13,931 nucleotides of DNA from Coriobacteriales bacterium (lineage in GTDB: Bacteria; Actinomycetota; Coriobacteriia; Coriobacteriales; UBA8131): positions 1-13,931 of the forward strand of contig JAITEK010000008.1 of NCBI GenBank assembly GCA_031282085.1, read 5' to 3'. The stretch's first letter is position 1. Each line of letters starts with the position of its first letter. A model generated the notes under the pieces. It saw only the letters and a list, made by a program, of their open reading frames with translations, searched no databases and was not told where the DNA came from. Below, in pieces: positions 7,198 to 13,727 of the stretch. A program made the translations under genes and the position numbers.

Positions 7198-8136
7198 ATG
7201 CCAGTATTGACTCCAGAGCAGGTACGGGTCCCTGTAGATGTATTGCCCGAGGCCCGTGACGCCTATATCGACAATTATCTGGCCGCGACCCGTGGAACGG
7301 GGCGGCTCATGCTGTACGCCTGCGACCAGAAGATTGAGCACCTCAACGGCGACTTTTACGGTGAGGGCATAGACCCGTCAGACAACAACCCCGAGCACCT
7401 GTTCCAGATCGGCTCGCAGGGCGTTGTCGGCGTGCTCGCCGGGCAGAAGGGCCTCATCGCCCGCTATGCCGCGGATTATCCCGAGACCAACTATCTCGTC
7501 AAGATGAACTCCAAGACCAATCTGATAAAGACCGCGCAGGACGACCCGTACTCGCCTCAGCTCTATTCGCTTGAGTCCGTACTCGCCATCCGTGAGGCCG
7601 GCGTGAACATTGTCGGCATCGGCTACACCATCTACCTCGGCTCAGAGTACGAGGCGACGATGCTGGCCGAGGCCGGAGAACTCATCACCGAAGCGCACGC
7701 AGCCGGGCTTATCGTCGTGTTGTGGATATATCCGCGCGGCAAGGCGGTTGCCAACGAGAAGGACGCCGACCTCATCGCCGGCGCCGCGGGCGTGGCGCTG
7801 TGTCTGGGAGCGGACTTTGTGAAGGTGAACCCGCCCAAGGGCAGCGATACTGCCACGTCCGCCGAGTTGCTGGCTCGCGCCTCCGAGGCCGCCGGGCGTA
7901 CCGGCCTGGTCTGCGCCGGCGGTTCAACCGTTGATGCCGAGCAGTTCCTCACGCAACTCTACGAGCAGATACACACAGGCGGTGCTGCCGGCAACGCAAC
8001 AGGCCGCAACATCCACCAACGCTCCCTCGACGAGGCCGTCCGCCTCACCAAGGCGATAAGCGCGATAACCTTGGCCGATTACGATGTCCAGGAAGCCCTC
8101 GACGTATTCCACGGCAAAGAGGATTTTAAGCTGTAA
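7198..8136 (+). CDS. Class I fructose-bisphosphate aldolase, archaeal/DhnA-DeoC-LacD type
   Basis: This is a Schiff-base (beta/alpha)8 aldolase of the DeoC/LacD/FbaB group, most likely splitting fructose 1,6-bisphosphate to dihydroxyacetone phosphate and glyceraldehyde 3-phosphate in the cytoplasm. The 312 residues include ACDQKIEHLNGDF (41-53), which corresponds to the phosphate- and substrate-binding D-x-x-x-E-H segment of archaeal class I aldolases. WIYPRGKAV lies at 176-184, and ADFVKVNPPKGSD supplies the candidate Schiff-base lysine Lys209. CAGGSTVDA, near the C-terminus, resembles the phosphate-binding GG(S/T) loop. ATG 7198 follows AAGGAGAT (7184-7191). It is set apart from rnj by 74 nt with a likely promoter and is followed by hairpins, so it is probably monocistronic. 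Related family members act on other substrates (2-amino-3,7-dideoxyheptulosonate synthase, Lsr-type aldolases), so the exact substrate is an inference. Confidence 0.85.
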   Translation: MPVLTPEQVRVPVDVLPEARDAYIDNYLAATRGTGRLMLYACDQKIEHLNGDFYGEGIDPSDNNPEHLFQIGSQGVVGVLAGQKGLIARYAADYPETNYLVKMNSKTNLIKTAQDDPYSPQLYSLESVLAIREAGVNIVGIGYTIYLGSEYEATMLAEAGELITEAHAAGLIVVLWIYPRGKAVANEKDADLIAGAAGVALCLGADFVKVNPPKGSDTATSAELLARASEAAGRTGLVCAGGSTVDAEQFLTQLYEQIHTGGAAGNATGRNIHQRSLDEAVRLTKAISAITLADYDVQEALDVFHGKEDFKL

Positions 8137-8137
8137 A

Positions 8138-8193
8138 TAGCGACACGAGACCGGCTGACGCCGGTCCGCGGTGTTCTGCATATCCGGTCGCTA
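8138..8193 (+). terminator. Nested hairpins directly after the aldolase stop
   Basis: Two nested perfect inverted repeats begin one nt after the stop codon. The outer is TAGCGAC (8138-8144) with GTCGCTA (8187-8193). The inner is GACCGGC (8149-8155), loop TGAC, GCCGGTC (8160-8166). No T tract follows, so this may be a transcript-end stabiliser or a weak terminator rather than a classic intrinsic one. Confidence 0.4.
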
Positions 8194-8202
8194 CCGCGCC
8201 CG

Positions 8203-8232
8203 GTTGGATTCCGGGACAAGCCCGGAATGACG
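8203..8232 (-). repeat. Palindromic intergenic repeat, copy 1
   Basis: This 30-nt unit read on the minus strand is identical to copy 4 at 11713-11742. Its core is an 8-bp stem ATTCCGGG/CCCGGAAT around loop CTTGT. It faces copy 2 head to head across 31 nt. Confidence 0.85.
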
Positions 8233-8263
8233 AACATTCATCCTGCCCGAGAAACAATAAGTC

Positions 8264-8293
8264 CGTCATTCCGGCTTTATGCCAGAATCCAAT
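8264..8293 (+). repeat. Palindromic intergenic repeat, copy 2 (degenerate)
   Basis: This copy starts CGTCATTC like the others, but its stem reads ATTCCGGC / GCCAGAAT with one C-A mismatch and loop TTTAT. It is the most diverged of the five copies. Confidence 0.75.
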
Positions 8294-8304
8294 GCTCGCA
8301 AGTC

Positions 8305-8334
8305 CGTCATTCTGGGCTTGTCCCAGAATCCAAC
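8305..8334 (+). repeat. Palindromic intergenic repeat, copy 3 (compensated stem)
   Basis: It differs from copies 1 and 4 at only two positions, which pair with each other: the stem is ATTCTGGG/CCCAGAAT, so a C-G pair has become T-A with the hairpin kept. The loop is the same CTTGT. Confidence 0.83.
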
Positions 8335-8355
8335 GCGAGCGCAGGCGAGCGATGC

Positions 8356-8377
8356 TTAAAGAGCGTGCGCAGCACGC
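8356..8377 (-). terminator. Intrinsic terminator candidate of metG
   Basis: On the minus strand, ten nt after the metG stop, GCGTGC-TGC-GCACGC forms a perfect six-bp stem with a three-base loop, followed by TCTTTAA. The stem is short but GC-rich and well placed; the T run is weak. Confidence 0.45.
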
Positions 8378-8387
8378 GGCACACGTT

Positions 8388-10478
8388 TTACCACTGGCTC
8401 TCGTGACGCGCAAAGAAGTCGGTACGGGGTGGGAGCTCCCTCAGCGGGTGCCCGCCCCGTTCTTTATCCGCGGGGGTGACAAAGCCTTCAAAGCCCTCAA
8501 AGATGTGCTCCCAGGAGAAGAACGTGCGCTCGTCGGCCTCAAGAGCCAGATACTCAAAGATCATACGCGTGCCTTCGGGAACGATGGGGTGCATGAGCAC
8601 GGTGCATACACGGAGCAGGTAGAAGCTGTTGAGCAGCGCTGTGCGACGGGCCTCAACATCATCGTCGGCCGTACGGATGGCGTCCGACCAGTATTTGTTC
8701 GCGCGGCGGATGAAGTCACCCATCAGCTGCATGACCGTGTGGAACTCCTGCAGCGCCATAAGCCGCTCGTACTCAAGGATGGCGGTGTGCGCCTCCTCAA
8801 CAAGCGCGGGGTCTACCACACCGAGGGGTAGCAGGCCGTCGTTGTCGTTTTGCGCTGCGTAGAAGCACGAGCGCGCGAGACGGTTGAACACGTTGGTGAG
8901 CAGCGCGCCCTCCTTGAGGACGGGGTCGGCATCCTTCTCGTTGGCGCGGGGGTTGAGCGGCTTGGGTTGGAAGCTCACCGGTTTGAGCCCCAGACCCAGC
9001 GCGAGGAAGTGCGCACGCAACTGCTCGGCCGTGTAGTAATCGAGCAGCTCGTCGGCCATCGGCGGCTTTATCTCGCCCGAGGACGAGGCCTTTTTATCCA
9101 AAAACAGCAAGTGGTAGTTCGCCACAAGGTGTGATTGCTGTAAATCGCTCGGCTCGGCGAGGACGCTCGGCTCGTGGCCTTGGGGGAAGGCCGCCCACAT
9201 GGCGGTCTGCGCCACCCCGTAGAAGTAGATGTTGTCCTGCCCGATGAACTGGTAGGCCGTTGCGTCCGGCGAGCACCAGTAGTCCTCCCAGGTGGTGGCC
9301 TCGCCGCGTGGCCGTGTGGGGTTGAGGGTCTCGATACCCTCACCCCTGTTCTCCAGCCAGGTCCTGGTAAAGCTGATAGGCGCCCAAAGCGACTCGGGCC
9401 AGCACCAGACCGTCAGTTTGTCGGCTCCTTCATCTTCAGCGGCGAGCCCAAGCGGTGGGGCAGGCACACCCCAGGCGATGTTGCCGGTTATGCGGAAGGG
9501 CACCAGGGCCTTGCCGGTGCGGTAACGTATCTGCGCCGCGTCGAGCAGGCGTCGCGCCGCGTCGCGTGCGGCAAGGTCGCAGAACTCAAGTTCAAAAGAG
9601 GCCTTGCCCTTCTCGGCTGGGCGGAAGCTGTGCTCGGGCAGCGCGCCGGCAAGCTCCGCGTACTCGATGGTGTGCTCGTTTTTCACATAGATGATGGGCG
9701 CGACGAGGAACTCGTCTATCGTATTCGAGACAACGGGGCGGGTCCGCCCCTCCGCGTTAAGCGCAGCGACGTAATCCTTGAGTAGGCCGCGGAAGGCGGG
9801 CAGGTCGAAGTACCAGTTCACAACGTCGCGCATGACGGGCGGTTTACCCGAGAGCGCACTGACGGGGGCGATGAGGTCGGCGGGCAGGTACTGGTGGCCG
9901 AGGTCGCACTCATCGGCGTATGCGTGCTCGGACTTGCAGCCGGGTACGGGGCAGCGACCGAGCACCTGCCGTCCATTGAGGAAGCTCTGGGCCTCCTCGT
10001 CGTAGAACTGCGCGGTGGCAGTGCGGTGCAGGTAGCCGTTGTCGTAGAGCCGACGGATGATGAAGGCGGTAAAGTCCTCGTGGACCGCCTTGGCCTTGCC
10101 GAGGCCGGAGCCCTCAAAGATGTCCAGCGAGATACCGTAGCGTTTAAGTGTCGCGACCTGTGCGTCGTGGTTGCCCCGCACGTAGTCGGCGATGCTGCCG
10201 GTAAAGCCCTCATCGCGCACGAGCTTGCGGTAACCCTCGTCGATGGGGGAGCCATAGCAATCCGTACCGCAGACGAACAGCACGTTCTCCTCACCGATAC
10301 GGTCGCGCAAGAATCGCGCGAACACGTCGGCCGGCACAAACACCCCGCCGATATGGCCAAAATGCAGCCCCTTGTTTCCGTAGGGCATACCGGCCGTAAC
10401 AACCGCTCGCCGGGGAAAGGCGGGCCGGTGTGCGTCGGTCGGCGCGTTGGTATCTGATCCTGTCTCTGTCTGGCTCAA
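8388..10478 (-). CDS. metG: Divergent methionyl-tRNA synthetase (class I aminoacyl-tRNA ligase)
   Basis: The 696-residue protein resembles MetRS, which charges tRNA(Met). Family features run in order: AGMPYGNKGLHFGHIGG, with HFGH (39-42) in place of HIGH; CGTDCYGSP (70-78); and a connective-peptide zinc knuckle with Cys176, Cys181, Cys191 and His195 instead of the usual cysteine sets. SGKPPVMRDVVNWYFDLP follows and closely matches MetRS, as does the FIGQDNIYFY segment. The helical anticodon-binding domain is present (VFNRLARSCFYAA onward). Two signatures are altered: the usual VWLDAPIGY region reads VWCWPESLW, and the KMSKS loop reads KASSS (463-467). No C-terminal tRNA-binding (EMAP-like) domain is visible. 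The start is TTG at 10478, fixed by AAGGAG five nt upstream. It may be the organism's main MetRS of an atypical clade or a paralogue; the window cannot tell. Confidence 0.85.
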   Translation of the reverse strand: MSQTETGSDTNAPTDAHRPAFPRRAVVTAGMPYGNKGLHFGHIGGVFVPADVFARFLRDRIGEENVLFVCGTDCYGSPIDEGYRKLVRDEGFTGSIADYVRGNHDAQVATLKRYGISLDIFEGSGLGKAKAVHEDFTAFIIRRLYDNGYLHRTATAQFYDEEAQSFLNGRQVLGRCPVPGCKSEHAYADECDLGHQYLPADLIAPVSALSGKPPVMRDVVNWYFDLPAFRGLLKDYVAALNAEGRTRPVVSNTIDEFLVAPIIYVKNEHTIEYAELAGALPEHSFRPAEKGKASFELEFCDLAARDAARRLLDAAQIRYRTGKALVPFRITGNIAWGVPAPPLGLAAEDEGADKLTVWCWPESLWAPISFTRTWLENRGEGIETLNPTRPRGEATTWEDYWCSPDATAYQFIGQDNIYFYGVAQTAMWAAFPQGHEPSVLAEPSDLQQSHLVANYHLLFLDKKASSSGEIKPPMADELLDYYTAEQLRAHFLALGLGLKPVSFQPKPLNPRANEKDADPVLKEGALLTNVFNRLARSCFYAAQNDNDGLLPLGVVDPALVEEAHTAILEYERLMALQEFHTVMQLMGDFIRRANKYWSDAIRTADDDVEARRTALLNSFYLLRVCTVLMHPIVPEGTRMIFEYLALEADERTFFSWEHIFEGFEGFVTPADKERGGHPLRELPPRTDFFARHESQW

Positions 10479-10483
10479 GGGTT

Positions 10484-10489
10484 CTCCTT
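10484..10489 (-). promoter_or_regulatory. Ribosome binding site fixing the TTG start of metG
   Basis: On the minus strand AAGGAG stands five nt before TTG 10478. It is the only strong SD near the N-terminus and supports the 30-residue extension before the conserved AGMPYGN motif. Confidence 0.75.
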
Positions 10490-10498
10490 GCGTTGTGT

Positions 10499-10528
10499 GG
10501 TATATGCTTGGCTACGGGCGCAAAACAA
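10499..10528 (-). promoter_or_regulatory. Possible metG promoter
   Basis: On the minus strand TTGTTT (10528-10523) and TATACC (10504-10499) are 18 nt apart. Both are only partial matches to TTGACA and TATAAT. The implied transcript would start just upstream of the SD, giving a very short leader. Confidence 0.3.
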
Positions 10529-10606
10529 AATCGCGCGCGCGCCCTCACTCCTTTTATCCTTGTGATTATCGCACAATGTCCGCAAAAGTTGCTGGAAGGA
10601 TTGCCT

Positions 10607-10642
10607 GTGAACAAACCCGCAAGTAGACGGTCTGCCCTATGA
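10607..10642 (+). CDS. Possible 11-codon leader ORF overlapping the queA start
   Basis: GTG 10607 opens an 11-codon frame (VNKPASRRSAL) and sits six nt after GGAAGGA (10594-10600), the best SD in the metG-queA gap. Its TGA (10640-10642) overlaps the queA ATG as ATGA. The queA start itself has no clear SD, so queA translation may depend on ribosomes ending here. No homology is recognisable and the peptide itself may have no function. Confidence 0.4.
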   Translation: MNKPASRRSAL

Positions 10643-11703
10643 CGAGGCTGGAGGCATTCGATTACGAGCTTCCCGAGGCCTGCGTCGCCCAGTATCCTGC
10701 CGAACGTCGTGACGCGTCGCGCCTGCTCGTAGTCGACCGTGCCAGCGGCGCGCTCAGTGACCGGCAATTCACCGACCTGCCCGCCTATCTGCGGGAGGGT
10801 GATGTGCTGGTGCTCAACGATTCGCGCGTCATGCACGCCCGTCTGCTCGGAGAGAAGGAGGGCACCGGTGCCCGCATCGAGTTGTTCTTGTTGAGGGCGT
10901 GCGGCGCAAGCCCACAAGAGGCCTCCGACACCTGGGAGGCGCTTGCCAAACCGGCTCGCCGCCTCAAGGTGGGGGATACCGTGCGCTTCGGCGACAGCTT
11001 GGCCGCCGAGGTGTTCGATAAGCACAGCGACGGCTCGCTCATTGTCCGCCTCAACCACCGAGGCAGCCTCTCCGAGGTCCTTGAGCGCGTGGGCAAAGTC
11101 CCGCTCCCTCCCTATATCCACCGCGAGGCTCAGCCGCTCGATGCCGAGCGTTACCAGACGGTCTATGCCCATGAGCTCGGCTCCGCCGCCGCGCCGACAG
11201 CCGGCTTGCATTTCACGGACGAGTTGCTTGAGCAGTTGCGAGCGGCGGGGGTACAGACGGCCTTCGTGACCCTCCACGTCGGCCTGGGGACCTTCCGCCC
11301 GGTACAGACCGACGCTATTGAGGACCACCGGATGCACGAGGAGTTCTACCACATTCCCGCAGCCACCGCCGCAGCCATCACCGCCGCAAAGCGGGAGGGC
11401 CGACGCATCGTCTGCGTGGGGACGACTTCGGTGCGCACGTTGGAAAGCGCGGCGCTCACCGCTCCGGACGGCTCCGTGGCGATAGAGCCGGGGTGGGGGA
11501 GCACCAGTATCTTCATCTACCCCGGAGGCAGGGGTTTTGCGGTCACCGACGCGCTGCTCACGAACTTCCATCTGCCCAAGTCGACACTCCTCATGCTCGT
11601 CTCGGCCTTCTACCGTCGCGAGGAGATACTCACGGCCTACGAGCACGCCATAGCAACCGGTTACCGCTTCTTCAGCTACGGCGACGCAATGCTCATCCTC
11701 TAG
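10639..11703 (+). CDS. queA: S-adenosylmethionine:tRNA ribosyltransferase-isomerase
   Basis: QueA transfers and isomerises the ribosyl part of S-adenosylmethionine onto preQ1 in tRNA, forming epoxyqueuosine at the wobble base of GUN anticodons. The 354-residue product has normal length. It shows FDYELPEACVAQYP at the N-terminus, LNDSRVMHARL, GKVPLPPYI, YQTVYA, GSAAAPTAGLHF, HVGLGTFRPV, a HRMHEEFYHI segment, GTTSVRTLE, TDALLTNFHLPKSTLLMLVS and YRFFSYGDAMLI, all hallmark QueA blocks. ATG 10639 fits the conserved N-terminus; a good SD is missing there, but a short upstream ORF ends in an ATGA overlap. It is divergent from metG. No other queuosine gene (tgt, queG) and no preQ1 riboswitch is visible, although tgt often neighbours queA. 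Confidence 0.97.
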   Translation: MTRLEAFDYELPEACVAQYPAERRDASRLLVVDRASGALSDRQFTDLPAYLREGDVLVLNDSRVMHARLLGEKEGTGARIELFLLRACGASPQEASDTWEALAKPARRLKVGDTVRFGDSLAAEVFDKHSDGSLIVRLNHRGSLSEVLERVGKVPLPPYIHREAQPLDAERYQTVYAHELGSAAAPTAGLHFTDELLEQLRAAGVQTAFVTLHVGLGTFRPVQTDAIEDHRMHEEFYHIPAATAAAITAAKREGRRIVCVGTTSVRTLESAALTAPDGSVAIEPGWGSTSIFIYPGGRGFAVTDALLTNFHLPKSTLLMLVSAFYRREEILTAYEHAIATGYRFFSYGDAMLIL

Positions 11704-11712
11704 CCACCCTCC

Positions 11713-11742
11713 CGTCATTCCGGGCTTGTCCCGGAATCCAAC
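11713..11742 (+). repeat. Palindromic intergenic repeat, copy 4
   Basis: The stem is ATTCCGGG/CCCGGAAT with loop CTTGT. It is identical to copy 1 in the opposite orientation. It lies 9 nt after the queA stop and could serve as a transcript-end hairpin. Confidence 0.85.
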
Positions 11743-11779
11743 GTGAGAGTTGCGCCTCATACAGAAAGTGCCACCCTCC

Positions 11780-11809
11780 CGTCATTCCGGGCCTGTCCCG
11801 GAATCCAAC
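11780..11809 (+). repeat. Palindromic intergenic repeat, copy 5
   Basis: It has the same stem as copy 4, with loop CCTGT instead of CTTGT. It lies 80 nt before the hydrolase start. Confidence 0.85.
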
Positions 11810-11847
11810 GTGAGACAGAGGCGCCAAGGCGGATGTAGTACAGAACG

Positions 11848-11856
11848 TGGTAGGTT
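11848..11856 (+). promoter_or_regulatory. Possible extended -10 promoter of the hydrolase gene
   Basis: TGG-TAGGTT fits TGn-TAnnnT and resembles the element before the aldolase gene. No -35 hexamer is visible at the expected distance. The start codon is 33 nt downstream. Confidence 0.3.
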
Positions 11857-11874
11857 TATGCAGGGTAAACTTCT

Positions 11875-11882
11875 AAAGGAGG
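11875..11882 (+). promoter_or_regulatory. Ribosome binding site fixing the GTG start of the hydrolase
   Basis: AAAGGAGG, seven nt before GTG 11890, is a near-perfect SD and decides the GTG start. Confidence 0.8.
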
Positions 11883-11889
11883 TGGAGTA

Positions 11890-12753
11890 GTGCCAGACGG
11901 TTCCTGTGCAACGCGTTGGCCGCTGCTTTTGGTGCACGGCATCGGCCTGCGGGACAACTGGCGTGTCCGCTACTGGGGACGCATACCCAAAGCGCTCACC
12001 GAGTGCGGCGCACGGGTCCACTACGGCATGCAGGACGCCTGGGGCAGCATCGAGGACAACGCCGCCACGCTGCGCGCCACGCTGCTTGCTGTCGTTGAGC
12101 AGGAGGGTTGCGAGAAGGTAAACATCATCGCGCACTCCAAAGGTGGGCTCGACGCGCGGATGCTCGCCTCTTGGGAGGACTGCGCGCCGCATATCGCGAG
12201 CATCACCACGCTTGCCACGCCGCACGCGGGCTCACGCACCTTGGACGCAGTCATGCGCCTACCCGCCCCGCTGCTCAAGGCGATTGCTTGGCCGATAAAC
12301 GCCTTCTTCCGCCTGCTGGGGGACCGCTCGCCGGACTTCTTCACGGTATGCTCGCAGCTCACAGGTACCGCGATGAGCAGCTTCAACGAGAAGCACCCTG
12401 TGCCCGAGGGCCTGTTCTGCCAAAGTTACGCCGTTGCCATGAATCGGTTGCGCGACGACCCAACTATGGCGTTCTCGTATGTTATCGTGCGTCATTTCGA
12501 GGGCGCCAATGACGGGCTGGTGGCCGTCTCCTCAATGCCCTTCGGCACGTTCGGCGGGCTGATAGAGGGCATCGGCAGCGCCGGTATCTCGCATTGTGAC
12601 GTCATCGATCTCCGCAGGCAGCTACTCAAGCGGCCTCCGTCACCAGTCGGAGCCGTTATCGGGGAGGCGCCAGCCGCAAACAACGAGAAGCCCTACGACA
12701 TCGTCGATTGGCATAAGGACCTCGTCGCCAACCTCAAAGCCCGCGGTCTGTAG
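11890..12753 (+). CDS. Alpha/beta-hydrolase, lipase/esterase-like
   Basis: This is a 287-residue serine hydrolase of the lipase type. LLLVHGIG (residues 12-19) is the oxyanion-hole loop; AHSKGG (81-86) is the nucleophile elbow with Ser83, using Ala in the first position as some bacterial triacylglycerol lipases and PGAP1-like enzymes do. Asp208 in NDGLV and His235 in ISHCD complete a plausible triad. TLATPHAGS (107-115) is also typical of this group. No signal peptide or membrane helix is seen, so it is probably cytoplasmic; the substrate is unknown. The GTG start follows AAAGGAGG by seven nt. It appears to have its own promoter and ends 11 nt from the end of the convergent GH25 gene, leaving no room for a terminator between them. 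Confidence 0.85.
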   Translation: MPDGSCATRWPLLLVHGIGLRDNWRVRYWGRIPKALTECGARVHYGMQDAWGSIEDNAATLRATLLAVVEQEGCEKVNIIAHSKGGLDARMLASWEDCAPHIASITTLATPHAGSRTLDAVMRLPAPLLKAIAWPINAFFRLLGDRSPDFFTVCSQLTGTAMSSFNEKHPVPEGLFCQSYAVAMNRLRDDPTMAFSYVIVRHFEGANDGLVAVSSMPFGTFGGLIEGIGSAGISHCDVIDLRRQLLKRPPSPVGAVIGEAPAANNEKPYDIVDWHKDLVANLKARGL

Positions 12754-12764
12754 CCGCAAACGCG

Positions 12765-13724
12765 CTACTCGTGGAACACCACACCGGCAGACGCCAAATC
12801 GCCGTTGAAGGACTGGATGTTGAGGTCGACAAAACCGTCTATGCCCGCCACATTGCCCCTGCTGGTGAACTGCCAGATCGTGAAGTCGACAGGCGCGCTG
12901 GGGGCCAGGACATCGTACTGCGCGAACCAGACGTCGTAGGAATTGAGAAGCGTTGAGTTGTAATGCAGGAGGTCGCCGCGGTTTCCGTAAAGCAGAGGTG
13001 TGTAGCCAGCAGCCTCAACGCGCTCGCAGAACGCCTGCGCATTGCGGGTCCACTGTCCACCCGACAGCTTGTTCACCCGCCCGTTTTCGTCGGGGGCTGT
13101 TTCCAAGTCGTAGGCAAGGGGATAATCAAGCACAATCCCATCCAGGTACTTAAGCACAAAATCAGCTTCCTCCAGTGCCTCGCTCTCGTTTATCGCCTGA
13201 GAGTAGAAATAGGCGCCAACCTTGATGCCCGCGGCACGGGCCTCCTGGATGTTGAAGTAGAAGTACGGGTCGAGTATGAGCGACCCATCGGTATAGCCGC
13301 GTGCCCCGACCCTGACAAAGGCGAACCGGACGCCGTTGTCGGCAACCGCCTTCCAGTCGATGAGGCCCTGATGCTCGGAGACGTCGATGCCGATGAGCGG
13401 CCCCAGCGTGGCGACGGGCTGCTCGTCGGTTGGCGTCTCTACGTATACCTGCTCGTCCGCAAAGCTCTCAGGCTGTGCGGTCTCACGTCCCTGCGGTATG
13501 AGCGTGAAGGTATTGCCCTGCGCCACCTGGACGGAAGGCAGCGGCTCCTCCTTCGTGCTGGGCAGATTCCAGATAATGAGATGGGCGACAAGGATGCACA
13601 GGAGTAGGGCGCAGCCGATTACGCATACCAGGGGCCTGTTGAAGAACGCAAGGGCCTTCTTGCCGAACGTCGACCTCTTTTTCTTAGGTGCCCGGGGTCT
13701 TTCCCTGATTATCGGAGCCCTCAA
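12765..13724 (-). CDS. Membrane-anchored GH25 family lysozyme (muramidase)
   Basis: GH25 enzymes cleave the beta-1,4 bond between N-acetylmuramic acid and N-acetylglucosamine in peptidoglycan. The 319-residue protein has a basic N-terminus (KKKRS..KK, residues 14-23) and one membrane helix at about 31-52, so the catalytic part should lie outside the cell as an anchored domain. A linker of about 55 residues rich in Pro, Glu and Gln follows. The GH25 domain starts at IGIDVSEHQGLIDW (Asp114) and carries the catalytic pair in AYDLETAP (Asp206, Glu208), with WFAQYD and FTIWQFTS near the end. No SH3 or other wall-binding repeat is seen. The start is TTG 13724, three nt after the coaX stop, with AAAGGG nine nt upstream; an in-frame TGA two codons before excludes an earlier start. 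Likely roles are wall remodelling or growth; prophage origin is unlikely in this context. Confidence 0.92.
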   Translation of the reverse strand: MRAPIIRERPRAPKKKRSTFGKKALAFFNRPLVCVIGCALLLCILVAHLIIWNLPSTKEEPLPSVQVAQGNTFTLIPQGRETAQPESFADEQVYVETPTDEQPVATLGPLIGIDVSEHQGLIDWKAVADNGVRFAFVRVGARGYTDGSLILDPYFYFNIQEARAAGIKVGAYFYSQAINESEALEEADFVLKYLDGIVLDYPLAYDLETAPDENGRVNKLSGGQWTRNAQAFCERVEAAGYTPLLYGNRGDLLHYNSTLLNSYDVWFAQYDVLAPSAPVDFTIWQFTSRGNVAGIDGFVDLNIQSFNGDLASAGVVFHE

Positions 13725-13727
13725 ACG

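Larger units (their letters stand above)
11704..11815 (+). repeat. 45-nt direct duplication carrying the palindromic repeat
   Basis: 11704-11748 and 11771-11815 are the same 45 nt except for one T/C difference in the hairpin loop, offset by 67 nt. Each begins CCACCCTCC immediately before the palindromic unit and ends ACGTGAGA. The first copy starts directly at the queA stop codon. Confidence 0.85.

Noticed and set aside
8203..8334. Possible CRISPR array from regularly appearing repeats
   Set aside because: Only three copies, with one reversed, unequal spacing and no cas genes; the units are hairpin repeats, also found at 11713 and 11780.
10479..10638. preQ1 riboswitch before queA or T-box before metG
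   Set aside because: No matching stem set or conserved core could be seen in the 160-nt divergent gap; only short promoter-like elements and a small ORF were found.
10291..11760. 489-residue open frame on the minus strand across queA
   Set aside because: It is antisense to a clear QueA and runs into the intergenic repeat and the start of metG; composition is Arg/Gly-rich without motifs.
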